Assembly (NCBI GenBank): GCA_021298245.1
Contig: JAJTDZ010000004.1
Span: forward strand, 1 to 64,000
Reading direction: 5' to 3'
DNA length: 64,000 bases
DNA from: Algoriphagus sp.
GTDB lineage: Bacteria; Bacteroidota; Bacteroidia; Cytophagales; Cyclobacteriaceae
The notes under the pieces were generated by a model, which did no database searches, had not been told where the DNA came from, and saw only the letters and a list, made by a program, of their open reading frames with translations. A program made the position numbers and the translations under genes. Within the stretch, counting starts at the first letter, position 1. Every line of letters starts with the position of its first letter. Positions 1-9,102 of the stretch are shown piece by piece.

Positions 1-91
1 ACCATGACCCAGTACAACGATTGATTTCCAAAGGAATTTGGAATTGACGCTGCCACCTTATTTCTTTGTACTCGTTCAAAACACTGATTTT

Positions 92-192
92 ATAAAGAAG
101 AGGCGAGAGACTAGGCTCCCTGACCCTCTGGCAACCCTCCCCCTTGGGGAGTAAGGTGCCAAATCCTACCCGAGGCGGGAACTATAAATGGA
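92..192 (+). promoter_or_regulatory. SAM-I-clan (S-box-like) riboswitch leader upstream of metZ-like gene
   Basis: Leader reads agaggcgagagacta-ggctcccTGACCCTCTGGCAACCctcccccttggggagtAAGGTGCCAAATCCTACC, which matches the S-box pattern (GGCAACC...AAGGTGCYAAWTCC) and lies just upstream of a methionine-biosynthesis gene. Exact boundaries approximate. Confidence 0.8.
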
Positions 193-268
193 AGATACCT
201 CTCTACCAATTTGTTGTTTCTTTACCCTTCTCTGGAAAATTTCTTTTTCTTCAGGTAGTCTTGGATAA

Positions 269-1462
269 ATGCTAACTCAACACCTCACCATGCCTCATTT
301 CGAAACCGACTCCATTCGCATCCAGCAACGCTCCAACCAACGGGAACATGCTACTGCATTGTACCTAAGTTCTAGCTTTACTTTTGAATCAGCAGAAGAG
401 GCACGAGCCATGTTTGCAGAGGAAATCCCAGGCAATATCTATTCTAGGTATTCCAATCCTAATACCGCAGAACTTATAGAAAAAGTATGTGCTGCAGAAG
501 GTACGGAGGCAGGCATTGCTACCGCCTCGGGGATGGCTGCCATGTTTGGGAGTATTGCTTCCTTACTGCAACAGGGGGACCATATCCTGGCCTCTAGGTC
601 CTTGTTTGGATCTACCCACCAGTTGCTCACACGCGTTTTTCCCAAGTGGGGTATTAGCTCTACGTACGGGGACATATCCGATTACAAAAACTGGGAGAAG
701 CTCTTGCAGCCCAATACCAAAATGCTTTTTTTAGAAACCCCCTCTAATCCAGGCTTGGAAATCATAGACTTGGAATGGGCAGGAGAATTTGCAAAAGCGC
801 ATCACTTAATTTTAGTGGTCGATAACTGTTTTGCTACCCCTTACCTGCAGCAGCCAGCCAAATGGGGGGCTCACCTGGTAACCCACAGCGCCACCAAATA
901 CATGGATGGACAGGGTCGCGTCTTAGGAGGATTGATTCTAGGAAAAAAAGAACTTATCCAGGAGGTACAATTTTTCACCCGGCATACAGGCCCCTCCCTA
1001 TCCCCGTTCAATGCCTGGATCCTTTCCAAAAGCCTGGAGACCCTAGCGCTAAGAATGGATAGACATTGTGAAAGTGCCCTCACCCTAGCTAAAACTTTGG
1101 AAGGACATCCCGAAATAGAAAGCGTGAAATATCCCTTTTTAAAATCCCATCCCCAGCACGAATTGGCTCTCAAGCAAATGAAAGCTGGAGGAGGAATTTT
1201 GACCCTAAGCCTAAAAGGAGGTCTAGCAAGAGCGAAACGCTTTATAGATCACCTTCAAATGATCTCTGTTACTCCCAATCTGGGAGACAGTCGAAGTATC
1301 GTCACCCATCCAGCTTCTACTACACATAGCAAATTGACCCAAGAGGAAAGGCAAAAAGTAGGCATTACAGATGGATTGGTTAGAATTTCTGTAGGATTAG
1401 AACATCCCGAGGATATCCTCCAAGACATACTTCAGGCAATAGAGTCTTCTACCAAAGCCTAA
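269..1462 (+). CDS. metZ: PLP-dependent trans-sulfuration enzyme, O-succinylhomoserine sulfhydrylase-like (start may be 290, MPHFETDSI)
   Basis: Cys/Met metabolism PLP enzyme motifs: SRYSNPNT, ATASGMAAM, THSATKYMDGQGRVLGG, SRSIVTHPASTTH. SAM riboswitch-like leader upstream. Confidence 0.85.
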   Translation: MLTQHLTMPHFETDSIRIQQRSNQREHATALYLSSSFTFESAEEARAMFAEEIPGNIYSRYSNPNTAELIEKVCAAEGTEAGIATASGMAAMFGSIASLLQQGDHILASRSLFGSTHQLLTRVFPKWGISSTYGDISDYKNWEKLLQPNTKMLFLETPSNPGLEIIDLEWAGEFAKAHHLILVVDNCFATPYLQQPAKWGAHLVTHSATKYMDGQGRVLGGLILGKKELIQEVQFFTRHTGPSLSPFNAWILSKSLETLALRMDRHCESALTLAKTLEGHPEIESVKYPFLKSHPQHELALKQMKAGGGILTLSLKGGLARAKRFIDHLQMISVTPNLGDSRSIVTHPASTTHSKLTQEERQKVGITDGLVRISVGLEHPEDILQDILQAIESSTKA

Positions 1463-1463
1463 A

Positions 1464-3008
1464 TCATGGCTTCAGGGTATTTCTAAAGATGATAAAGGGC
1501 TTCCAACGCTCTTTAGGTGCCTGGTAGAGCTGATCAAAAGCAAATGCCCCTACCACTACATCTTGGTCTCCATCTAGGTCCAAATCCCCCTGAGTGAGGG
1601 TCAGCCAATGTCCATCTACCTGCTTATCCAGGGCAAAAGGTGTAAATGCCAAGGTCTTCGTCTGCTTAAAAAAGAGCAAATTTTGACTAGGAACTTGGTT
1701 TTTGTCTGGAAAAAAAGAAATGACAAATAGGTCCTTTTTCCCATCCTGATCAAAATCTCCAAGTTCTAATCCGCTTGCTCCATGCATGGGGTAAAACCAG
1801 GCTTCCTCAAATTCGCCCTCCGTAGTGGAAGTGAAAATATGAACGCCATGGTATTTTTTTAAGATTTGACTTTGATCTGCGTTGTCCCCATTGACCAAAA
1901 TAATTTCTTTTTTTCCATCTCCATCTACATCCTCCCAACGAAAATCGCTAGAACCAAAAGCGGGATGAAAGGCCAAAAGTTGCTTCTCCTTAAATTTACC
2001 ACCCCCCTGATTATCAAAGAGTACGAGTGCTTCCTTGGCCTGCGTCATCAAGGTCAGGATATCCAAATCTCCATCTTGGTCATAGTCAACCGCCAATGAT
2101 CTTCTAGCGCCTGGTTCACTTTTTAGAATCACTTCATTCCATTCCTTGCCTTGGCTGAGAAACAAACTCAGTTTTCCCAAATGGTTTCCAAATTGAGAGA
2201 CCGCGTAATCCCGATTCCCATCCAGGTTCCAATCCCCTACCTCCATATCCACCGGACGCATGAGTCGATCCAGTACAGGCAGATCCTTCCAGCGCTTTGT
2301 GCCCCTAGAAAAATGTGAAAGAATGCCTAATGAATCATTGGCTGGATCCATCAATCCCATGGTAAGTACGTCAAAGGAGCGATCGGAATCCCAATGCAGA
2401 TCTACCGGTGCTACAGCAGTGGGCAAGGAATCTATTATGGCAAATCCTTTCTTGGAATCCAGCCAAAACAAGGCTTTAAATCTATGTCCTACGAGTAAAT
2501 CTCCCGACTGAGGATGTATGGTCAATAGGGTAGTTAAGCTAGAGCGAACCTTAGGAAATTCAGGAACTTCCAATTTAAATCCAGGAATTCCCAATTGAGG
2601 AGCTTGTTTTGGGTCCTGGGGCAAGGGGGATTCCGGTGCATTCTCCAAGTAATAGGCTTCCAATTTCTGCCAATTCTCCCGCGTGATGTACGGGGTTTTG
2701 GAATAAATTCCTTCCGGCACCCCTTCGTCTTCAGGGAGGGTAGATCCAAAATCTTCCTCCAAGTAAAGTCCCATCCGCTTCCTCATATCAGGAAGCACCT
2801 TGGACCAGGTGGCCTTATCCAAAATATCTGGAGAAGGCATCAAGTGACATGCCGCACAGTATCCCTTGGCCAATTGTTCGCCCGAGAGATCAAGATCGGA
2901 TTGAGACAATTGGTACAGGCTGGGAGGAGGCTGCTTCCGCTCGGCTATGGGTTGGCAGGCAAAGGATAAAAACATGAATACGTGTAAGATTCCCCAATGC
3001 AGTCGCAT
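1464..3008 (-). CDS. VCBS/FG-GAP repeat protein with N-terminal c-type haem motif (CAACH)
   Basis: Signal/lipoprotein-like N-terminus (FLSFACQP), CxxCH motif YCAACHLMPSP, repeated DxDxDG Ca-binding-type motifs (DYDQDGDLDIL, DFDQDGKKDLF, DLDLDGDQDVV). Confidence 0.75.
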   Translation of the reverse strand: MRLHWGILHVFMFLSFACQPIAERKQPPPSLYQLSQSDLDLSGEQLAKGYCAACHLMPSPDILDKATWSKVLPDMRKRMGLYLEEDFGSTLPEDEGVPEGIYSKTPYITRENWQKLEAYYLENAPESPLPQDPKQAPQLGIPGFKLEVPEFPKVRSSLTTLLTIHPQSGDLLVGHRFKALFWLDSKKGFAIIDSLPTAVAPVDLHWDSDRSFDVLTMGLMDPANDSLGILSHFSRGTKRWKDLPVLDRLMRPVDMEVGDWNLDGNRDYAVSQFGNHLGKLSLFLSQGKEWNEVILKSEPGARRSLAVDYDQDGDLDILTLMTQAKEALVLFDNQGGGKFKEKQLLAFHPAFGSSDFRWEDVDGDGKKEIILVNGDNADQSQILKKYHGVHIFTSTTEGEFEEAWFYPMHGASGLELGDFDQDGKKDLFVISFFPDKNQVPSQNLLFFKQTKTLAFTPFALDKQVDGHWLTLTQGDLDLDGDQDVVVGAFAFDQLYQAPKERWKPFIIFRNTLKP

Positions 3009-3014
3009 AGTCCT

Positions 3015-3752
3015 TTACAGAAGAGATTTAAACTCAACCACAAGTTCAGGATTAATACCCAAGTGCTTGGAAAAATCTACAGGGGAAGAAGAAAAAGAAA
3101 GCTCGGGATTAATAAATTGATTTTCAGCCGCAAGCAACTGCTTGCAGGAAGCATGAATTTCCTTGAGATACCCCGTTTGCTTCAATATAGGAAGGTGTTC
3201 CGGCTTCAGCCCCCCACCTGGAAGGATTATTAGCGCCTCCTTGGCTTGCACCAAGAGGTCGGCTACAATTTCCAAGCCCTCGCTGAGGGAATTTTTTCCT
3301 CCTGAGGTAAGGATTCGTTGAAAGCCAAGCGACTTAATTTTTTTCAAGGAATCCTGTAAGTCCACCGAGGCGTCAAATGCCCTATGAAAGGTACATGGCT
3401 TGGAACCCGCAGCCCTAAGCAAGGATTCGCAAGCAGACTCTTGCACATATCCCTTGGCATCCAAAGCCCCAAACACAAATCCATCGGCACCTAAATCTGC
3501 TAGAAGTTGTATGTCTTGCTTCATGACCCACAATTCCTTGGGAGTGTAGACAAAGTCCCCTCCACGAGGTCTTATCATCACAAAGATGGGAATATCGAGT
3601 TCGCTCTTTAAAACTTTTAGCATGCCTGCACTGGGGGTTTCGCCTCCTTCCGGGAAATTGGCACACAACTCCAATCGATCTATACCTAAGTGGGCAGCAT
3701 CCAGTGCGGCTTGTACTGAAAATACCGGGGCTTCAAGAAGGATCTTACTCAT
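3015..3752 (-). CDS. cutC: Copper homeostasis protein CutC
   Basis: CutC-like TIM barrel: RLELCANFPEGGETPSAGML, IFVMIRPRGGDFVY, GADGFVFGALD, TFHRAFD, RILTSGG. Confidence 0.9.
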   Translation of the reverse strand: MSKILLEAPVFSVQAALDAAHLGIDRLELCANFPEGGETPSAGMLKVLKSELDIPIFVMIRPRGGDFVYTPKELWVMKQDIQLLADLGADGFVFGALDAKGYVQESACESLLRAAGSKPCTFHRAFDASVDLQDSLKKIKSLGFQRILTSGGKNSLSEGLEIVADLLVQAKEALIILPGGGLKPEHLPILKQTGYLKEIHASCKQLLAAENQFINPELSFSSSPVDFSKHLGINPELVVEFKSLL

Positions 3753-4735
3753 GGTTTAAAATGACTTCCTGCATTCATCAAGACATTGCCTGCTCCTGTG
3801 GCTTTTGCAAAGGTAAATCCAGGGTGTACGGCAAATGCACCCACTTCTCCATCCGTGTTCATGGCCAAAAAACCAGCTTGAATATCTTCAATATGTTTGT
3901 TTTTTGCCACCAATCTTCTTACCGCTTCTTCACAGGCTTCTTGAGGACTTCTCCCTTGACGCATCAATTCTACAATAAGAAAACTTCCACAGATCCGAAT
4001 GATGGACTCTCCCAAACCGGTTGCTGTGGCAGCACCTACCTCATCGTCAACAAATAGCCCAGCACCAATGATAGGGCTATCGCCTATCCTACCGTGCATC
4101 TTGTAAGCCAAGCCACTGGTAGTACAGCTTCCCGCCAATTTTCCTGAGGCATCCAATCCAATCATTCCGATGGTATCGTGATTTTCGATATTGATAATCG
4201 GCTTGTATTGGCTAGTCACCTTCCATTTATCGTATTCCACCTGTGCTTTGGGACTTAACTTTTCTTTTTCCATCGGGAAGCCTTGTGCAATGGCAAACTG
4301 ACGCGCACCCTCACCCGCAAGCATTACGTGAGGAGTCTTCTCCATCACTGCTCTGGCTAGCGAAATGGGATGCTTGACCTGTCGGACAAAGGCTACCGAA
4401 CCACAAGACCCATCACCACACATGATGGAGGCATCTAAGGTGGTGATCCCTTCCCGATCTGGAAGCCCTTGCAAGCCTACAGAAAGATTTTCCATGTCCA
4501 ATTCTGTTGTTCTGACCCCTGCTTCGACGGCGTCTAAGATACTCCCCGTATTTTTCAATTTTTCCCAAGCATTGGCATTGGCAGGAATTCCATGATCCCA
4601 GGTGGAAAGGATCAAAGGCTTTTCTGTCTTCCTAGTCCGGCTAGGACCTGCCATCGCCTCTAAGGAAGCCATGCCAGGTAAAATTAGGGCAGTTCCGAGC
4701 AAAGATTGCTTAATAAACTTTCTTCTATGGGACAT
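3749..4735 (-). CDS. N4-(beta-N-acetylglucosaminyl)-L-asparaginase (glycosylasparaginase), exported
   Basis: Signal peptide SHRRKFIKQSLLGTALILPGMA. Ntn-hydrolase autocleavage motif NHDTIGMIGLDASGKLAGSCTTSGLAYKMHGRIGDSPIIGAGLF. Confidence 0.9.
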   Translation of the reverse strand: MSHRRKFIKQSLLGTALILPGMASLEAMAGPSRTRKTEKPLILSTWDHGIPANANAWEKLKNTGSILDAVEAGVRTTELDMENLSVGLQGLPDREGITTLDASIMCGDGSCGSVAFVRQVKHPISLARAVMEKTPHVMLAGEGARQFAIAQGFPMEKEKLSPKAQVEYDKWKVTSQYKPIINIENHDTIGMIGLDASGKLAGSCTTSGLAYKMHGRIGDSPIIGAGLFVDDEVGAATATGLGESIIRICGSFLIVELMRQGRSPQEACEEAVRRLVAKNKHIEDIQAGFLAMNTDGEVGAFAVHPGFTFAKATGAGNVLMNAGSHFKP

Positions 4736-4820
4736 GGATTGTATTTTAGATTCAAGGAGTCAAATTATACATTTTGCGTCAAATAATCCCTTCTTTCATC
4801 TAAATACTCCAAACAAATCC

Positions 4821-5582
4821 ATGCGACCATACCTGTTGAGAGAGGCAAGTTGGAAATCATTAAAAACCTTCCGCTACGACCTTGCTATTTTACCCTGGGG
4901 TGCTACTGAAGCACACAATTACCACCTTCCCTACGGTACGGACTGCTACGAAGCAGATGCGATAGCCCAGGAAGGAGCTAGAAAGGCTTGGGAAAGGGGA
5001 AACAAAGTAGTGGTCCTTCCTTGCGTCCCTTTTGGCGTAAATACGGGTCAATCCAATATCTACCTAGACATCAATCTCAATCCAAGCACGCAATTGATTA
5101 TCCTTCAGGACATCATCACCGTACTGGAAAGACAGGGTCTAAAGAAATTATTGATTTTGAATAGTCATGGGGGCAATAATTTTCAACCCATGCTGCGCGA
5201 ACTCGGATTGAAGTTCCCCTCCATGTTGCTTTTCACCTGCAATTGGTTTCAGGCTCTGGATAAAAGCAAGTACTTTGAAGAAGGGGGAGATCATGCCGAC
5301 GAAATGGAAACTTCCCTGATTCAATACCTTCACCCCGAGCTGGTTGCCCCCTTGACCGAGGCAGGAGAAGGAAAAGAAAAAAAATCAGTTATCCGAGGCA
5401 TTCGGGAAAAATGGGCCTGGGCAGAACGAAAATGGTCAGAGGTGACCGAAGACACGGGCATTGGAAATCCAAAAAAATCCTCTCCCGAAAAAGGAAAGCG
5501 GTATTTTGAGGACGTCACCGAGAAGGTGGCCGAACTGATGGAAGATATTTGTCAGGCGAGGCCTGGAGCACTCTATCGCTGA
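4821..5582 (+). CDS. Creatininase family protein (track start 4602 extends upstream; likely ATG 4821)
   Basis: Creatininase motifs: AILPWGATEAHNYHLPYGTDCYEAD, ILNSHGGNNFQPMLREL, GGDHADEMETSLIQYLHPELV. Confidence 0.88.
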   Translation: MRPYLLREASWKSLKTFRYDLAILPWGATEAHNYHLPYGTDCYEADAIAQEGARKAWERGNKVVVLPCVPFGVNTGQSNIYLDINLNPSTQLIILQDIITVLERQGLKKLLILNSHGGNNFQPMLRELGLKFPSMLLFTCNWFQALDKSKYFEEGGDHADEMETSLIQYLHPELVAPLTEAGEGKEKKSVIRGIREKWAWAERKWSEVTEDTGIGNPKKSSPEKGKRYFEDVTEKVAELMEDICQARPGALYR

Positions 5583-8500
5583 TCAATTCTTTCTACCGTC
5601 TGCAAAGTTTAGCACCACAGCCATAGCTTCGACAGGAGGTAAAAGGTTACGAAGATTGGAATTTTTTCCAGCGAAGGCTAACAATTTAGAACGGTTTTGG
5701 GAGGCCATATACAACATCGACCCATTGGCAGCACTCATCTTGACCAAGGCCTTGGCATCTCCTGGCACCATGAATCCGCTTGCTCTGCCTGGCATGTATT
5801 TCAATTCACCTTTCCCGTTGCCCAAAAGGATCCAACCTATAGAAGCATCTAATCGGCCAATGAAAACTTCATTTCCATAATCGTTACCTACCATCATCAG
5901 ATCAGTATAGCCATCTCCATTAAAATCATCCGCAACAATACCATTCATCGGAGCCAGCTGTGCTTGTATTGGTAATTCGTGAATAGAAAACTTCCCACCA
6001 CCAAGGTTTTCTACCCAAACCGAACGATCCAAAGTTCCTGTAAAAACTTGGGCATCCTTTTTTTCCTCTTCGGTAAAAAAGGTCTGCTCGGTACTCTTGG
6101 CAAAATACTTGTAGCGATCAAATTTTCGTCTAAACATAGGACTTTGGCCAATCAAATCGTCCCAGAAATGACTTGGAAAAGCCTGGTATTCCCCTCCAAT
6201 TTTTTCCTTGTAGTAGGCAAAAGAAATGGGATCCACCGAACCATTCGCATCAAAATCTTTGGCATAGACCTTTACTGGCCGATCCGCAGAGGGATGATAG
6301 GCATTATTAGCCCCTAGATTTCCTACAACCCAATCTGAATCTCCATCTTGATCCAGGTCAGCGCTGGCTATAGAATTCCACCAACCGGTATATGATTCCA
6401 ATCCAGTCTCTTTGGCTAGCTGGAAAGCAGTACCCGTGTTGAGCAGCACGGTAATCGGCATCAATTCCCCTACTACCACCAAATCTACTTTTCCATCGGC
6501 ATTGACATCAGAGAAAAGCGCATCGGTAATCATGCCTATTTTTTCTAATCCTGGAAGCCAGGTAGAGGTAGCATCCACCAAGGTTCCTCCTTGATTTTTC
6601 AAAAGGAAGCTTCTTTCTGCTAAAGGATATTGACCTATAGGACTTCTCCCCCCTACCAATAGGTCCATCCATCCATCTCCATCTATGTCTGCACCGCGCA
6701 CCACGCTGCCGTTTGCTAGAGGAAGACTAGATCTTTTATCCAGAGTAAAATTACCCTTCCCATCGTTAAGGTAGAGCCTGTCCTGGTATTCTGGGGCATT
6801 GGGAACAAACTCAGCACTGCCCGAAACCAAATACATGTCTAGATCTCGGTCTTGATCCAAATCAAAAAGGAGAATACCCGTGATTTCTTCTCGAATAGAC
6901 TCCTTGGGGAGCAATTCTTTCTTGGCAAAACTTCCATCTTGGTTTTGGCTATACCACACCGGAGCATAGCCTGCAGAAGATCCTATCACGACATCTTCTC
7001 TGCCGTCTCCATTCAGGTCACCAACTGCCAAGGCAGGCCCATATTGAGAAAGTTTGTGTGGAAGAGTACGCTGTACGTTAAAATCAATTTTGTCGTCTTC
7101 TTGATGTAGGTAATCTATCCCCAAGGCTGTAGAGACCTCGGTCAGCAATTGATTTGCTTCTCCTAGGTTTCTCACTGCTACGGAAGCAGTGCCAGGAGAC
7201 GCTGTAGCATAATCCACTTCGATGACTTGGTTGGACCCAACATCCGTTAAGCGGTTGACCTTTCCATCTGGCCACATGACTAGTACTTCTTCCACTACCT
7301 TGCTGGAATCTACGCCAAAATGAATAATCGGCTCTGTGGAAGACATGTATCCCCTTACCACCTGCATTTCTTGATAGCCCAATTGGTCTTGGTTATAGGT
7401 GATCCAAACCTTAGCTCCAAGACCATCAGGATTCTTTTTTTGACCTTTAAGTTTTACTCTGAGGTAATTGGGCTTTTCTTTTTTCTCGTTGAGCTTGTTT
7501 TCAAAAACAAAGGCTGGATCATTGATATTGTTGACTACATAATCCAAATCTCCATCAAGGTCTAAATCGACTAAAACGGCACCATTGGAAAAAGAAGGCT
7601 GATTTAGTCCCCAAGTCTCTCCTACGTCTTCAAAGGCTAATTCTCCCACCTGCTTGTACGCGTAATTTGGAATTTTCACAATGGGTATAGAATCTAGCAA
7701 TTGCCTTACCGAAGCAATATTGCCTACATCCGCTCTATAATTGGCAAAATCCTTATCGGTGATATCTCTTGGGAACCCATTGGTGATCAATACATCTCGC
7801 ATCCCATCGTTGTCAACATCAGCCATTAATGGAGCCCAACTCCAGTCGGTTTGGTAAACTCCCGAAAGCATTCCCACTTCGCTGAATGGAATCCCTGGAC
7901 CATTATTGATGTGCAACATGTTTCGAACGTATTGGTATTCGTAGCCAAACTGTTCGTTGTTGATATAGGTCTGGTAAACGTTTTTCCCAATGGTAGTCTT
8001 CTTTCTATAGCTATCCTCTCCTAGCATGTCGATGGTGATCAGGTCAGGCAAGCCATCGTTGGTAAGGTCCGCCATGTCAGAGCCCATGGAAAATTGGCTT
8101 TGGTGTCGAAGGACTTCCTTGGTTTTATTGGAAAAGGTACCGTTTTGATTATTGATATATAGGATATCGTTGGTAATGTAGTCGTTGCTGACATGGATGT
8201 CAGGCCATCCATCGTTGTTTACATCCCCAATGGCAAGTCCCAAACCAAATCCCTCGTAGGTTATCCCTGCTTCTAAGGTTACATTGGTAAAGGTACCATC
8301 CCCGTTGTTTTTATAAAAGGAATCGTTGTTGATGGCAGATCCATCGGTAATTTTCTCCTTGAAATTGGTGGGTTTAATGGCCAATTGCTCATTATTCAAT
8401 ACGTAAAGATCCAAGTCTCCATCCAAATCATAATCCAAAAAAGCCGCTCCCATGGAATTGCCCGGATCGGCAATGCCGTACTGGCTGCCCATCTCTTTAA

Positions 8501-8972
8501 ATCGAAGTACGCCTTGGGCATCCTTGCCTTGATTCACAAAAAGCAAGTTATTTCTCTCACCAGGGCCCTTTTTCATGGCAGTAGCCACGTACAGGTCAGG
8601 CCATCCGTCTTCGTTGATATCTACCACTACCGTCCCCGTACACCACTTATCGAATGCCATGATTCCGGCATCTTCAGATACATCTCGGAAAGTAAACTTC
8701 CCTTGATTCAGGTAAAGACGGTTGGGTACTTGATTTCCCGTAAAAAATAAATCGGGTAATCCATCCCGGTCAAAATCAGCAGTTGCTACTCCCCCTCCAT
8801 TAAATATGTATTCGTCGGTAAGGATATTGAAGCTATCCGATTCGATGATTTCATTGTTGAACTCAATGCCCGTTTCCTCCGGGGACTTGAGTTCAAAAAG
8901 CGAATCCTTTTGTTGACAAGCAATAAAACATAGGACAACAAATACGTTGGGGAGAAAGGGAATCTTACTCAT
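5583..8972 (-). CDS. CRTAC1-like VCBS/FG-GAP repeat protein with ASPIC/UnbV-type segment, probable lipoprotein
   Basis: N-terminal FIACQQ lipobox-like. Many FDRDGLPDLFFTGN / DVNNDGWPDIHVSNDY repeats. Segment LGAKVWITYNQDQLGYQEMQVVRGYMSSTEPIIHFGVD resembles ASPIC/UnbV. Confidence 0.85.
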   Translation of the reverse strand: MSKIPFLPNVFVVLCFIACQQKDSLFELKSPEETGIEFNNEIIESDSFNILTDEYIFNGGGVATADFDRDGLPDLFFTGNQVPNRLYLNQGKFTFRDVSEDAGIMAFDKWCTGTVVVDINEDGWPDLYVATAMKKGPGERNNLLFVNQGKDAQGVLRFKEMGSQYGIADPGNSMGAAFLDYDLDGDLDLYVLNNEQLAIKPTNFKEKITDGSAINNDSFYKNNGDGTFTNVTLEAGITYEGFGLGLAIGDVNNDGWPDIHVSNDYITNDILYINNQNGTFSNKTKEVLRHQSQFSMGSDMADLTNDGLPDLITIDMLGEDSYRKKTTIGKNVYQTYINNEQFGYEYQYVRNMLHINNGPGIPFSEVGMLSGVYQTDWSWAPLMADVDNDGMRDVLITNGFPRDITDKDFANYRADVGNIASVRQLLDSIPIVKIPNYAYKQVGELAFEDVGETWGLNQPSFSNGAVLVDLDLDGDLDYVVNNINDPAFVFENKLNEKKEKPNYLRVKLKGQKKNPDGLGAKVWITYNQDQLGYQEMQVVRGYMSSTEPIIHFGVDSSKVVEEVLVMWPDGKVNRLTDVGSNQVIEVDYATASPGTASVAVRNLGEANQLLTEVSTALGIDYLHQEDDKIDFNVQRTLPHKLSQYGPALAVGDLNGDGREDVVIGSSAGYAPVWYSQNQDGSFAKKELLPKESIREEITGILLFDLDQDRDLDMYLVSGSAEFVPNAPEYQDRLYLNDGKGNFTLDKRSSLPLANGSVVRGADIDGDGWMDLLVGGRSPIGQYPLAERSFLLKNQGGTLVDATSTWLPGLEKIGMITDALFSDVNADGKVDLVVVGELMPITVLLNTGTAFQLAKETGLESYTGWWNSIASADLDQDGDSDWVVGNLGANNAYHPSADRPVKVYAKDFDANGSVDPISFAYYKEKIGGEYQAFPSHFWDDLIGQSPMFRRKFDRYKYFAKSTEQTFFTEEEKKDAQVFTGTLDRSVWVENLGGGKFSIHELPIQAQLAPMNGIVADDFNGDGYTDLMMVGNDYGNEVFIGRLDASIGWILLGNGKGELKYMPGRASGFMVPGDAKALVKMSAANGSMLYMASQNRSKLLAFAGKNSNLRNLLPPVEAMAVVLNFADGRKN

Positions 8973-9045
8973 CTGAATGAAGCTTCGGGATTAGAGTAGA
9001 AAAATAACATATTCCGTCATGGAAAAAAATAGAGTACCGTAGGGA

Positions 9046-9084
9046 GCAAAAAAAAAGAGGAGGTCCGAAAACCTCCTCTTTAAA
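9046..9084 (-). terminator. Intrinsic terminator downstream of SusCD operon
   Basis: Perfect inverted repeat AAAGAGGAGGT-ccgaaa-ACCTCCTCTTT, with a run of A on the + strand (U-tract for the - strand transcript) just left of the stem. Confidence 0.85.
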
Positions 9085-9102
9085 CTTTATAACTAAGTAA
9101 GC

